Below, piece after piece: positions 15,786 through 24,753 of a stretch of 48,884 nucleotides of DNA (its first letter is position 1; each line of letters opens with the position of its first letter). This DNA comes from Acidimicrobiales bacterium (lineage in GTDB: Bacteria > Actinomycetota > Acidimicrobiia > Acidimicrobiales > SZUA-35). The position numbers and the translations under genes are program-made. The notes under the pieces were generated by a model, which was not told the origin of the DNA, did no database searches, and saw nothing but the letters and a program-made list of their open reading frames with translations. The stretch covers positions 1-48,884 of the forward strand of contig JAHDFR010000012.1 of the NCBI GenBank assembly GCA_020628065.1, written 5' to 3'.

Positions 15786-17711
15786 GTGGCGCAGGAACGG
15801 AAGGCAATAACGGTATTTGTCGTTGGTCTCTTCTTCCTGCTCGGTTTGTGGTTGGTACTTGACGACAAGTGCGACGATTGCGGCGACTTGACCATCACCG
15901 CCGGTGAAGTCCTGGCCCCGACCACAAGCCTCTTTGAGGCGGCCGCAACCAGCAGTCCGCTCGGCAATGAACTCCTGCCGGTGGATGACCCGGCGTTGAC
16001 GGTGCCCGCCGGGGGACGGACAGCGGCCGACAGCGACAACGACCTGGGTCAGCCGGACAACGAAACCGACTCTGACGACTTCATCGATGACTTGGGGGAC
16101 AGCCGAAACAATGGCATCGTCGATCAACTGGTCGACCCTCGCTCGGCCACCACATCGACCACTCAGGCACCATCCGACAATGACGCCGAGCCAGCCAGTG
16201 TAGAAGACAGTTCGGTTGACGGCTTCGACGAATCGACGGGCGACGGCGATGTCGCTCCTGCTGACAGTGCAGATCCACAAGTCGTCGAAGACGGCGCTTC
16301 AACCACATTCGGCGAAGACGCCCAAGGGGCGACAGCAGGCACCGCTGGAGACGGTGACACCCAAAGCAATGCTCAAGACGATGCACCGGGCACCCTCACA
16401 CCAGATACAGGAACACCAGACAGGCCAATAGGGAGTGCAGATACCGGGGGTGGTGCTGTCAATGATCGCTTGACCGTGCTCGACACCTACCCCGAGAACG
16501 TCGAGGGACCGACCATCTATGTTGATCCGGTGGACGGAGACGACGAGTCGGAAGGCTCAAGCGAAGATGCTGCGTTCGTCTCGCTCCAGCGAGCTCTTGA
16601 TGTGGTCAGGCCAGGGCAGACCATCCGGCTCATGACCGGCCAGTACCGCGAAACCCGGGCCCCCGGAGAGCTGCATTACTACCTTGGCCGCGGCGGACGG
16701 CCCGATGCCTGGGTCACGATCACCGCTGCTGACGGCCATCGGCCTGAACTCGTCGCCAACAGCGGGACGGCGCTGTTCCTCAACGCCAGCTACGTCGAGG
16801 TTTCCAATCTGACCATCCGCGGTGAGAGCTTCAACCAAACCAATTCTTGGGGTGTCGGCATCTCGGTCCCGAACGTTCACCACGTCCGACTGGTCGGCAA
16901 CCGTATCTCCGGCATGCCTGCCGGCGGTATCTCCGTCGTGGGCAGCTCGAATTTCCAGATCCTCAACAACACCGTCTTCGAAAACGCTCTGTGGAGCGAC
17001 GTGGCCGGCAGCGGAATCTCGGTGTTTGAAGCCCGGGATCACGGATTTGGACCCGACGTCGACAAGTACAACGACCTGATCGTGGGCAACCGCGTGTTCC
17101 GCAATGAGAACCGGGTTCCGTCAAAGTGGCAGGACCATCGGATCATCACCGACGGCAACGGCATCATCATCGATTCGTCCAGAAGCTCCGGGTATAGCGG
17201 TTGGACCCTGGTGGCCAACAATCTTGCCGTCAACAACGGGTCCCGGGGAATTCTGGTGTGGGAGTCATCTCGAGTCGACGTGGTGTTCAACACCATGTAC
17301 CACAACGCGGCCACCACCAACATGGGTCACCGAGTCGAGCTGGCGTCGGGGAGATCAACCGAGGTGCGGCTGGCCTACAACATTGCCTGGGCCAGGCCGG
17401 GGATTCGAGCCGCGGTGTTCACCGATGAGCCAACCGTGGTGAGCCAAGGCAACGTCTACGTCACGACCAACGCGGCAAGCAAAGCCGGGCCAAGCGATCT
17501 GATCCACAGCGGCGATGCACCAGCCAACCTCATGATTGCTCCGTCCACAAACTTCAGTTCGGCCGACTTTCGACCTGTACCCGGCGGGCCACTCATCGGC
17601 CTGGCCGGCGGCGGCCACAGCGGACCGACGGCGGTGGACGGTGCTGGAACCGTTCGGGGCCCATCATCTGAACCGGGCGCCTTCGAGTTCGACGCCGGGC
17701 GAGGCAGGTAG
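15786..17711 (+). CDS. Membrane-anchored right-handed beta-helix protein (copy 1)
   Basis: 641 residues. Residues 7-25 form a single hydrophobic helix after a short basic N-terminus, then CDDC (C29-C32) right at the outer face. Residues 35-240 are an Asp/Thr/Ser-rich, low-complexity linker. From about 244 comes a domain starting IYVDPVDGDD...SLQRALDVVRPGQTIRLMTGQYRET, the usual entry to a DUF1565/pectate-lyase-like parallel beta-helix, with ladder-like repeats such as VEVSNLTIRG, VRLVGNRISGM and FQILNNTVFEN. It ends SEPGAFEFDAGRGR. It is probably an extracytoplasmic polysaccharide-binding or -cleaving protein; no catalytic set can be assigned. It is a clear paralogue of 18533-20257. Confidence 0.78.
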   Translation: MAQERKAITVFVVGLFFLLGLWLVLDDKCDDCGDLTITAGEVLAPTTSLFEAAATSSPLGNELLPVDDPALTVPAGGRTAADSDNDLGQPDNETDSDDFIDDLGDSRNNGIVDQLVDPRSATTSTTQAPSDNDAEPASVEDSSVDGFDESTGDGDVAPADSADPQVVEDGASTTFGEDAQGATAGTAGDGDTQSNAQDDAPGTLTPDTGTPDRPIGSADTGGGAVNDRLTVLDTYPENVEGPTIYVDPVDGDDESEGSSEDAAFVSLQRALDVVRPGQTIRLMTGQYRETRAPGELHYYLGRGGRPDAWVTITAADGHRPELVANSGTALFLNASYVEVSNLTIRGESFNQTNSWGVGISVPNVHHVRLVGNRISGMPAGGISVVGSSNFQILNNTVFENALWSDVAGSGISVFEARDHGFGPDVDKYNDLIVGNRVFRNENRVPSKWQDHRIITDGNGIIIDSSRSSGYSGWTLVANNLAVNNGSRGILVWESSRVDVVFNTMYHNAATTNMGHRVELASGRSTEVRLAYNIAWARPGIRAAVFTDEPTVVSQGNVYVTTNAASKAGPSDLIHSGDAPANLMIAPSTNFSSADFRPVPGGPLIGLAGGGHSGPTAVDGAGTVRGPSSEPGAFEFDAGRGR

Positions 17712-17760
17712 CACTCCCGACAGCCGGATCGTTGAGACGCCGTGGCTCAGACGTGTCGGC

Positions 17761-18474
17761 CTAGAACAGGGTTGACTGACCACCCGGTGGCAGTCGCCGC
17801 GTGTCCCGCCCGGTCCATAGCAACGAGTCCATAAACACCCAGGAGCGCCGGTGGATGGCGCTCGGGCCGTACCCCTGAAGGGCTGTTTTGTGCAGCGGGC
17901 ACGGATAGCCCTTGTTGTTCTCGAAATTGTAGGCCGGATGTTCGCCGGCCAACTGCCGCATGATCCGGTCTCTCGTGACCTTGGCCAAAATGGAGGCGGC
18001 GGCAATCGACAGGGAGCGAGCATCGCCTTTCACCAACCGCCGGGTGTTGGCGTGGCCGACAAAGTCCCACTTGCCGTCAAGCAGCACCGCTTCCGGTTCG
18101 ACGTTCAAGCCGGCAATAGCTCGACTGGCGGCCAGTTTCTGGGCCGCCGACATGCCCATTCGGTCGCACTCAGCGGCCGACACATGACCAATGGCCCAAG
18201 ACTCGCACCACTCGGCGATGCGATCGAACAGCGCCTCGCGCTCGGACTCGGTCAGCTGCTTGGAATCCCGCAACTTGTAGATCCGTCGGTCTTTGGGAAC
18301 GACCACCGCTCCGATGGTCAACGGTCCGGCCCACGAGCCGCGGCCGACCTCATCGACCCCAACCACAACCTCATGGCCGGAGTCCCAAAGGGATCGTTCT
18401 TCGGCCAGTCCCGGCGGTCGTACTTTCAACGCCTTGCGCAACTTCGGAACGGTGGTCCGGGTCGCCGTGGGCAT
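17761..18474 (-). CDS. rnhB: Ribonuclease HII
   Basis: 237 residues. RNase HII cuts RNA in RNA-DNA hybrids, including single ribonucleotides. The first catalytic pair D41-E42 lies in VVVGVDEVGRGSWAGP, DSKQLTESER follows, then VLLDGKWDF and LVKGDARSLSIAAASILAKVTRDRIM carry the remaining acidic sites. The terminal YPCPLHKTALQGYGPSAIHRRSWVF is also typical. ATG 18474 has TAGGTT 6 nt upstream. It lies antisense between two beta-helix paralogues, with which it has no evident functional link. Confidence 0.95.
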   Translation of the reverse strand: MPTATRTTVPKLRKALKVRPPGLAEERSLWDSGHEVVVGVDEVGRGSWAGPLTIGAVVVPKDRRIYKLRDSKQLTESEREALFDRIAEWCESWAIGHVSAAECDRMGMSAAQKLAASRAIAGLNVEPEAVLLDGKWDFVGHANTRRLVKGDARSLSIAAASILAKVTRDRIMRQLAGEHPAYNFENNKGYPCPLHKTALQGYGPSAIHRRSWVFMDSLLWTGRDTRRLPPGGQSTLF

Positions 18475-18480
18475 CTACTG

Positions 18481-18486
18481 AACCTA
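18481..18486 (-). promoter_or_regulatory. -10 element TAGGTT of rnhB
   Basis: TAGGTT lies 6 nt before ATG 18474; no SD. Confidence 0.5.
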
Positions 18487-18518
18487 GCGGCAGTACCACC
18501 GCTCTGTACACACTTCGG

Positions 18519-18524
18519 TATACA
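18519..18524 (+). promoter_or_regulatory. -10 element TATACA of the second beta-helix gene
   Basis: TATACA lies 8 nt before GTG 18533; no SD in the gap. Confidence 0.5.
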
Positions 18525-18532
18525 CTTTCGAG

Positions 18533-20257
18533 GTGGTCCGGACCAAGGCGGTGGGAGCAGTAACAGCTGCGTTTGTGGTGTTAGCCATGTTCCTGTTTTT
18601 CGGCGACGATTGCGACGATTGCACCAACGAGACCATCGCCGCCGAGGCCCCTACAACCACGTCGACCACGGCGACCCCCGAGGATTCGGCATCGAATGAG
18701 ATAGACGAGGTCGCCGGACCGGAACTTTCTCAGGCCTTGTTCGTACAAGGCCAGATCCAGGGCTTCGCTACCTCCGACTCCCCCCTCGGAGCCGACACAT
18801 CCGATATTGAAGCAGCTCTGTCCATTCTGGGATCGCTGTCCCGCTCCGAGATCGGCGATGACACCGAAGGCGGGACAGAGTCCGACGAAGAGTCAGCCGA
18901 CGGCCAGGGCGAAGGCGCCGACAACGAAGCTGAGGGCGGCGAAGGCGAGGGCGGCGAAGGCACAACCACCACCACGACCGCTCCCTCCACCACAACCACG
19001 CAGGCTTCACCCCCACCGGCCAAGATTGAAAGCAACGTTCCGGTCTCAGGCTCAAAGATCTACGTCAACCCCAATGGCGGCAATGATGCCAACGACGGAT
19101 CATCAGAAGGCAAGGCACTCAAGTCGCTCCAGAACGCCCTCCGCCGGGTCCAGGCCGGTCAGACCGTCATGCTGATGAACGGCGAATACCGCGAGACCCG
19201 CCTGCCGGGGCAGCTGCACTACTTCATCAAGAACAGCGGCCGATCGGACGCCTGGATAAAGGTCACCAACGCTCCGGGACATAGCCCGGTGATCGTGGCC
19301 AACAGCGGGACCGCACTGATCGTCGAAGGCAGCTACATCGAGATCTCCGGCCTGACCATCCGGGGCGAAGGCTTCAGCACCAGCAATGCCTGGGGTGTCG
19401 GAATCGCCGTGTCGAACGTGCACCACGTTCGCATGATCGGCAACCGAATCTCCGGAATGCCGGTATCGGGCATCTCCATTAACGGCAGCTCCAACTATCA
19501 GGTCATCAACAACACGGTTTACGAGAACTCCTTCTGGAGCGACGTCAACGGCAGCGGTATCTCCGTGTTCGAATCGAAGAACCACGGCCAAGGCGCCGAC
19601 GCCGGCCCGTACCACGACGTGATTGTGGGGAACCGGGTGTTCCGCAACGAAAACAAGGTCAACTCCAAGTGGCAGGCGGCCAAAGGTCGTCAGATCAAGA
19701 CCGACGGCAACGGCATCATTATCGATACCAACAAGACGCACGGCTACAGCGGGCGAACGCTCATTGCCAACAACTTGGCGGTCGACAACGGTGGGCGCGG
19801 GATCATTACGTGGGAGTCCCGAAACGTCGACATGCTGTTCAACACCAGCTACCACAACGGGCGGACCGGTGATCAACTGATCGGCGGCCCGGTTGAGATG
19901 GGTGCAGGCCGGTCGAACGACGTCCGCATTGCTTACAACGTCGTTTGGGCCCGCCCTGGAGCGCCGGCCCTTAGTCTGACCGAGAACTCAAACGTCAGTA
20001 CGGACAACAACTATCTCGTCACCACCAACGGCAGCAGCCCGGCCGGTGGAAGTGACAAGGTGTCGACCTCCAATCCCGGTCTGCGAAATCCGACCACCGA
20101 TCTTCGGATAGCCGACTTCCGACCCAGCTCAGGTGGCGGACTGGACGGCAAGGCCGGTGGTGGCCACGGCTCGGTGCCCAAAGACGTCACCGGCGCATCC
20201 CGAGGCGGTTCGGCAGAGCCCGGAGCCTTCGAGACCAGCGCCTCAACCGGGCGTTAA
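18533..20257 (+). CDS. Membrane-anchored right-handed beta-helix protein (copy 2)
   Basis: 574 residues built like copy 1: short basic start, hydrophobic helix (about 7-22), GDDCDDC with C26 and C29, an acidic/Thr-Pro-rich linker containing Thr runs and a Glu/Gly tract (about 30-170), then the beta-helix from IYVNPNGGNDANDGSSEGKALKSLQNALRRVQAGQTVMLMNGEYRETR onward. The two domains match almost line by line (GVGI.VSNVHHVR, WSDV.GSGISVFE, IVGNRVFRNEN, TDGNGIIID), while the linkers differ in sequence and length. Its stop overlaps that of the convergent gene in TTAA (20254-20257). Function as for copy 1; an outer-surface glycan role is inference. Confidence 0.78.
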   Translation: MVRTKAVGAVTAAFVVLAMFLFFGDDCDDCTNETIAAEAPTTTSTTATPEDSASNEIDEVAGPELSQALFVQGQIQGFATSDSPLGADTSDIEAALSILGSLSRSEIGDDTEGGTESDEESADGQGEGADNEAEGGEGEGGEGTTTTTTAPSTTTTQASPPPAKIESNVPVSGSKIYVNPNGGNDANDGSSEGKALKSLQNALRRVQAGQTVMLMNGEYRETRLPGQLHYFIKNSGRSDAWIKVTNAPGHSPVIVANSGTALIVEGSYIEISGLTIRGEGFSTSNAWGVGIAVSNVHHVRMIGNRISGMPVSGISINGSSNYQVINNTVYENSFWSDVNGSGISVFESKNHGQGADAGPYHDVIVGNRVFRNENKVNSKWQAAKGRQIKTDGNGIIIDTNKTHGYSGRTLIANNLAVDNGGRGIITWESRNVDMLFNTSYHNGRTGDQLIGGPVEMGAGRSNDVRIAYNVVWARPGAPALSLTENSNVSTDNNYLVTTNGSSPAGGSDKVSTSNPGLRNPTTDLRIADFRPSSGGGLDGKAGGGHGSVPKDVTGASRGGSAEPGAFETSASTGR

Positions 20258-22125
20258 CCGAAGCTGTCGCCGGGAGCAGGAGCATCACCCAAGCCGGCCT
20301 GAGTGCCGGCCAGCAGGGTTTCGCCTGACGTTGCCACTGAACGCCAGTCCGGGTCGAGGGCACTGCAGCGAAGCGTTACCTTCGGACGCTTCAATCCCGA
20401 GTCGCTGCGGGCCAACTCCCACAGGAGTGCCGGGCGGGCGCCGTGCCAGCGGATTGCGAAAGACAGGCGGCCGTAGAACGTTGGGACCTGGTGGACCTCT
20501 ACCGCTCCCCCACGCCATGCGGTAGGAAAGTTGGGTAGCAACTCAACAGCGCCGGTGAGGTCCTCAGCTACCAGCAGGCTGCGGGCGCGGTTGGTGTATC
20601 CGGCCGCCCCGGCTGCACTATCGGCCACAAGTCCCGTTCTTGGCAGCCGACAGTCACGATCGGGCTCAGGCCAGCTTCGGCTGTCGGAAGCGGCTTGCCC
20701 CGCAGCAACGAGTTGGTTGAGATCGCTGCTCCGCCAGCGACTCAAAGCGGGGTCTTTCATCGGGTCCCATTGTTGGTCGCGGGTCCGCAGATGGGCCGCC
20801 GCTTCCTCCTGACCCGCCAGCTCACACAACAACGCCAGCCCTGCGTGGGCCTCCGAGGCATTGCCCTGTGCCCGCTCGGTCTTGGCGGCGGCTCCAACCG
20901 CTCTGGAGGTCAAGTCGGTCAGCGGCTCCAGGAGGCGTTCAACCAACGGGTAAACGCGTTCGGGGTCATCGGCCATCCATAGCGCAGCCGCCAGTGCAGC
21001 ACCGGTGACAAGGCCTGAACCGGCTCGGGCTGAGGAGCAACCCAGAATCGGTTGCTCGGCAAGGTACTCCATCACCTTGGCAACATCGTCCCAGTGGCCA
21101 CCGCTGGCCAAAGCAGCCAGGCTGTCACCCGCACCACTGTGGCACGGCGGTTCCTCCGGTTCATGGTGTCGCCTCACCTTGCGTAGGAGTCCGCCGAGCG
21201 ACCCCGTATCTGTCGGGCCGACGATGTGGTCGACGTCGTCCAGCAAATCGTCCGACGCCATGATTAGACGGGCCCGGGCAGCCCCGATCATCTGATTAAC
21301 TCCCTCGTCGGGGGTGGAGAACCGGGCTGCACCGTCAACCACTGACGTCCAACCTCGTGAGACCCGCTCGGCGTCAGGTAGCTGGTCGAAGGCAATCGGG
21401 TGGTCGGCCAGCACGAACCGAAGCGTCGTTGCATGTGGTAGCGGGAACATAACAGCGGCCGTCACCGCCGGTCCCGATACCGGTTGGATGCCTTCCAACT
21501 CGGCGCCCCGCAGGATGGCTTCCGCCACGTCGCCATCAGCCGACGAAACCGACCCTGCGGCCGCTCGGGGCAACAGTAGACTTGAACCGTCGACGAGAAC
21601 GGTCGTCGAGTCAATCTGCTTGATACTCAAATCTCTGAGACGAAGATCCGAATGGTCGCCATCGTCACCGGTCGGATCAATCGGCTTGGTGGCCGGGTAC
21701 GGGCGAACAGCGATGACCAACGCCACCGGCACCGGCGAACGATTCGAAACCTCGATCACGACAGCATCGGCTGCTTTGCCACCGGCCGAGGCCGAACGGG
21801 CTCCGTAGACCGTTGCCACTGCGTCGCCCGAAGGAATTCGCATTGACGTCTCCACCACCGGCCCGGCACCGATCCGGCGCTGACGAACAGCCGGCTCCTG
21901 AGAGGGGAAGTACCACCGATCATCGGCCCCAACCCACCAGTCCAAAGACCAGGTCGAGCCGAGGGGCGACACTAATCCACCATCGTCAACCACCGCGAGG
22001 AGACCGGCATCAAGCGTTCCCAACGCGGCCACGGTGGAACCATTTGGCCTGGACCATCTGGGTCCAATCGATAGACCCTGGAGGAGCTCTTCGAGGCCTC
22101 CTTGTGATTCCGAAGCGGCGCTCAC
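20254..22125 (-). CDS. Large protein, six-hairpin glycosidase-like
   Basis: 623 residues with no signal peptide. The N-terminal half (LDAGLLAVVDDGGLVSPLGSTWSLDWWVGADDRWYFPSQEP) looks like a beta-sandwich, and the middle (GVNQMIGAARARLIMASDDLL, GDSLAALASGGHWDDVAKVMEYL, GLVTGAALAAALWM) like an alpha/alpha toroid of six-hairpin glycosidases or trehalase/rhamnosidase relatives. The C-terminus LLPNFPTAWRGGAVEVHQVPTFYGRLSFAIRWHG is close to the closing beta-domain of those enzymes. No catalytic acids can be named. GTG 22125 overlaps the gpsA stop (GTGA), so it is co-translated with a lipid-precursor enzyme. Identity as an active enzyme is uncertain. Confidence 0.5.
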   Translation of the reverse strand: MSAASESQGGLEELLQGLSIGPRWSRPNGSTVAALGTLDAGLLAVVDDGGLVSPLGSTWSLDWWVGADDRWYFPSQEPAVRQRRIGAGPVVETSMRIPSGDAVATVYGARSASAGGKAADAVVIEVSNRSPVPVALVIAVRPYPATKPIDPTGDDGDHSDLRLRDLSIKQIDSTTVLVDGSSLLLPRAAAGSVSSADGDVAEAILRGAELEGIQPVSGPAVTAAVMFPLPHATTLRFVLADHPIAFDQLPDAERVSRGWTSVVDGAARFSTPDEGVNQMIGAARARLIMASDDLLDDVDHIVGPTDTGSLGGLLRKVRRHHEPEEPPCHSGAGDSLAALASGGHWDDVAKVMEYLAEQPILGCSSARAGSGLVTGAALAAALWMADDPERVYPLVERLLEPLTDLTSRAVGAAAKTERAQGNASEAHAGLALLCELAGQEEAAAHLRTRDQQWDPMKDPALSRWRSSDLNQLVAAGQAASDSRSWPEPDRDCRLPRTGLVADSAAGAAGYTNRARSLLVAEDLTGAVELLPNFPTAWRGGAVEVHQVPTFYGRLSFAIRWHGARPALLWELARSDSGLKRPKVTLRCSALDPDWRSVATSGETLLAGTQAGLGDAPAPGDSFG

Positions 22126-23201
22126 CGGGCGGTCAATCCGCTGTTGTCGCGGTCGGCGAGCTGTTCATGTCCCAACCGCCCACGAAGCAGTGCATCTTGG
22201 GCAAAGTCCGGATCGGTTCCCTCCCAGCACACGCCGTACACCTGCTCGGCGATCGGCATGACCACACCGTGCTCCTGGGCCAGCTGGCGAACGACTTTGG
22301 CCGCCTTCACCCCTTCGGCAACCTGGTTCATGTCGGCCAGAATTTCGTCCAAGGTCATGCCCTGCCCCAGTCGACGACCGACCTGAGAGTTGCGGCTCTG
22401 CGGGCTAATGCAGGTGGCGATCAAGTCGCCCATTCCGGCCATTCCCGCCAGGGTCAGGGGTTCCCCGCCCATAGCCGAACCCAGCTCGATCAGCTCAGCA
22501 AGGCCTCGGGTGATAATGGCCGCTCTGGCATTGTCACCAAGTTCCCTGCCCTCGGCGAAACCGGCGGCGATGGCATACACGTTCTTCAACGCCCCACCCA
22601 ACTCGCATCCGACAACGTCATGGTGTAGAAAGACCCGAAATGTCGGAGTCATAAAGACGTCCTGCAAACATCGGGCGATGTGTTGATCGCTGATGGCCAC
22701 AACCGCACCCGTCGGATTATCGGCCATTATCTCCTTGGCCAAGTTCGGTCCGGTTAGAACACCTACCGGCCGCCCGGGCAGCGCCTCGGACACAATCTGT
22801 GTCATGCGGAATCCGGTTTCGGGCTCGAAGCCCTTGGCCAGGCTGACGACCGGCACCCACGGCCGCAGATAGCGGCTGAGCGTCTCGCAGGTGGAACGCA
22901 ATGCCCCCGTCGGCACACCCAACACCACCAGGTCGGTGTCGGCCGACGCCGAGGCCAGGTCAGTGGTGGCGGTAAGCGTCGGGTGCAGCCGGTAGTCGGG
23001 TAGGTAGCGGGGATTGACATGGTCGCCGTTGATGGCATCCACCACCGCCTGGTCCCGAGCCCAAAGGGTGGTCGGGGCATTGTGGGCGCACAGATGAGCC
23101 ACCGTCGTTCCCCACGATCCCCCACCAAGAACAAGCACCCGTAGGGACTCAACAGGTTGGGCGGACTCTTGACCGTTTGAATCTGTGACTGCCTCTACCA
23201 T
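22122..23201 (-). CDS. gpsA: NAD(P)H-dependent glycerol-3-phosphate dehydrogenase
   Basis: 359 residues. GpsA reduces dihydroxyacetone phosphate to sn-glycerol-3-phosphate for phospholipid synthesis. Motifs: Rossmann VLVLGGGSWGTTVAHLCA, LSAKGF-equivalent VSLAKGFEPETGFRMTQIV, PVGVLTGPNLAKEIM, and the catalytic region VGCELGGALKNVYAIAAGFAEGRELGDNARAAIITRGLAE with the Lys of LKNV. The start is ATG 23201, with purine-rich GAGG/AGGG just upstream; the open frame to 23570 runs into the cofC gene and is not real. The -10 TAGTAT gives a leader of about 30 nt, unlike most genes here. It is divergent from cofC and co-translated with the 623-aa gene. Confidence 0.93.
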   Translation of the reverse strand: MVEAVTDSNGQESAQPVESLRVLVLGGGSWGTTVAHLCAHNAPTTLWARDQAVVDAINGDHVNPRYLPDYRLHPTLTATTDLASASADTDLVVLGVPTGALRSTCETLSRYLRPWVPVVSLAKGFEPETGFRMTQIVSEALPGRPVGVLTGPNLAKEIMADNPTGAVVAISDQHIARCLQDVFMTPTFRVFLHHDVVGCELGGALKNVYAIAAGFAEGRELGDNARAAIITRGLAELIELGSAMGGEPLTLAGMAGMGDLIATCISPQSRNSQVGRRLGQGMTLDEILADMNQVAEGVKAAKVVRQLAQEHGVVMPIAEQVYGVCWEGTDPDFAQDALLRGRLGHEQLADRDNSGLTAR

Positions 23202-23236
23202 TGACCCTGCCTCTTCCGGTGGTTCGGTACGGACCA

Positions 23237-23246
23237 ATACTAGAGT
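23237..23246. promoter_or_regulatory. Overlapping divergent -10 elements of gpsA and cofC
   Basis: Minus-strand TAGTAT (23242-23237) for gpsA overlaps plus-strand TAGAGT (23241-23246) for cofC. The plus element lies 8 nt before GTG 23255. Polymerase could not occupy both at once. Confidence 0.45.
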
Positions 23247-23254
23247 TTCCAGCA

Positions 23255-23959
23255 GTGGCCGGTAACTCCGAGGTAACCAGACAGGCGATTGGCGCGACGG
23301 CTGATGTTGGTTCGGTCGGGTCCGGGGCGGCGTGCGCAGTGTTGATCCCGGTGAAGACCTTTGACCGGGCGAAAGCCCGTTTGGCCGACGCCCTCGACGA
23401 GGCTGATCGCTCTCGGCTGGCCCGATTGTCAGCTGGCAGAGTGCTTGCCGCCGCCTCCCCGTTGGACGTGTTCGTGGTTTGCGATGACTCAGAGGTTGCG
23501 TCGTGGGCCGTGGCCCTCGGTGCCCGCACCCTGACCCCACCGGTTCCGGGCTTGAATCAGGCGGTGGCATTTGGGGTTGAGCGCCTTCGACAACTGGGCT
23601 ACGGGTCGGCCATCGTAGCCCATGGCGATCTACCTCTCGCCCGAAGCCTGGCCTGGGTCGGAGCTTTCAGGGGCGTCTCCATCGTGACCGATCGCCACGG
23701 TGACGGCACAAACGTCTTGGCCCTACCGACAACCGCCGGATTTGCCTTTAGCTACGGGCCAGGCTCTGGTCGTCGGCACCGCAAAGAGGCGCTGGGCCTG
23801 GGCCTGTCCGTTCGATGGATCCGCCATCAAGAACTGAGCCACGACATCGACACACCGACTGACCTTGATGCGCTCGACCACAATATGCGGTCCAAACTGG
23901 TGGCACCGGCCGAGCGATATGACCAAGACCAAGACATCGCCGATGACTCGCAGGGATAG
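23255..23959 (+). CDS. cofC: 2-phospho-L-lactate guanylyltransferase, CofC/FbiD type
   Basis: 234 residues. CofC/FbiD joins GTP with 2-phospholactate or phosphoenolpyruvate to give the guanylated precursor of coenzyme F420. Family marks: AVLIPVKTFDRAKARLADALDEADR at the N-terminus, then VFVVCDDSEVASWA, GLNQAVAFGVERL, AIVAHGDLPLA, IVTDRHGDGTNVLALP and HDIDTPTDLDAL. The start is GTG 23255, 8 nt after TAGAGT; the longer frame to 23201 overlaps the gpsA start region. First of a four-gene run. It supports an F420-using organism. The rest of the F420 pathway is not in the window. Confidence 0.9.
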   Translation: MAGNSEVTRQAIGATADVGSVGSGAACAVLIPVKTFDRAKARLADALDEADRSRLARLSAGRVLAAASPLDVFVVCDDSEVASWAVALGARTLTPPVPGLNQAVAFGVERLRQLGYGSAIVAHGDLPLARSLAWVGAFRGVSIVTDRHGDGTNVLALPTTAGFAFSYGPGSGRRHRKEALGLGLSVRWIRHQELSHDIDTPTDLDALDHNMRSKLVAPAERYDQDQDIADDSQG

Positions 23960-23970
23960 GAACTGAGTCC

Positions 23971-24750
23971 ATGACCGAAGCACAGAATCCGCTGACCGAG
24001 AACCCCAACGTCTTGGGGTCAAGCGACACGTCGGCTTTCACCTTCAACCTGGCCACACCATCACGAGCATTGGCGGTCGGCGCCCACCCGGACGACGTTG
24101 ACTTCGGCTGTGGCGCCACGTTGGCCAAATGGGCGGCCGACGGCTGCGAGGTTCACATCCTCGTCTGCACCGACGGTTCCAAGGGGACGTGGGATCCCGA
24201 CGCCGACGAGGCGGAGTTGATCGCCTCCCGTCAAGCCGAGCAGCGAGCCGCATCCCGGCTCCTGGGTGCAACCGGGGAGGTTACGTTTCTCGGCTGGACC
24301 GACGGCGAGTTGGAGTCTGGCATGGAGCAACGGCGTCAGGTGGTTGATGCCATTCGGCGGACCCGGCCGGACGTCATTCTGGGTCACGATCCGTGGAAGC
24401 GCTATCGACTGCACCCCGACCACCGTCACGCCGGTTTGCTGGTCACCGACGGCGTGGTGGCCGCCCGGGACCCCAAGTTCTTTGTCGACCTCGGCCCGCA
24501 TCACCGACCGGAACGCCTCTTGTTGTGGGAGGCCGACCAGGCCGATCACGCCGAAGACGTCAGTGGTTTCGTCGACACCAAATATCGGGCCTTGACCGCC
24601 CATACCAGCCAACTCGAGTCGACGATGGCCTCAGGGGACGACCCTGAACTGATCCGATTCCGGCAGCGGGTGGAGCGCAAGCTGAGCGAGGCCGGAGCGG
24701 CGCTTGGTCTGACTCACGCCGAGGTTTTCAAACTCATCGATGACCTCTAA
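23971..24750 (+). CDS. PIG-L family deacetylase (LmbE-like)
   Basis: 259 residues of the zinc-dependent GlcNAc-PI/mycothiol deacetylase family. The zinc motif AHPDD appears in VGAHPDDVDFGCGATLAKWAADG, and the later LHPDHRHAG gives the third ligand. It would remove an N-acyl group from a small molecule; the actinobacterial members include MshB and Mca, but the motifs here do not decide between them. It starts 12 nt after cofC, with AGGA a little upstream, and is followed after 3 nt by the TPP-enzyme gene. Confidence 0.85.
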   Translation: MTEAQNPLTENPNVLGSSDTSAFTFNLATPSRALAVGAHPDDVDFGCGATLAKWAADGCEVHILVCTDGSKGTWDPDADEAELIASRQAEQRAASRLLGATGEVTFLGWTDGELESGMEQRRQVVDAIRRTRPDVILGHDPWKRYRLHPDHRHAGLLVTDGVVAARDPKFFVDLGPHHRPERLLLWEADQADHAEDVSGFVDTKYRALTAHTSQLESTMASGDDPELIRFRQRVERKLSEAGAALGLTHAEVFKLIDDL

Positions 24751-24753
24751 GCC

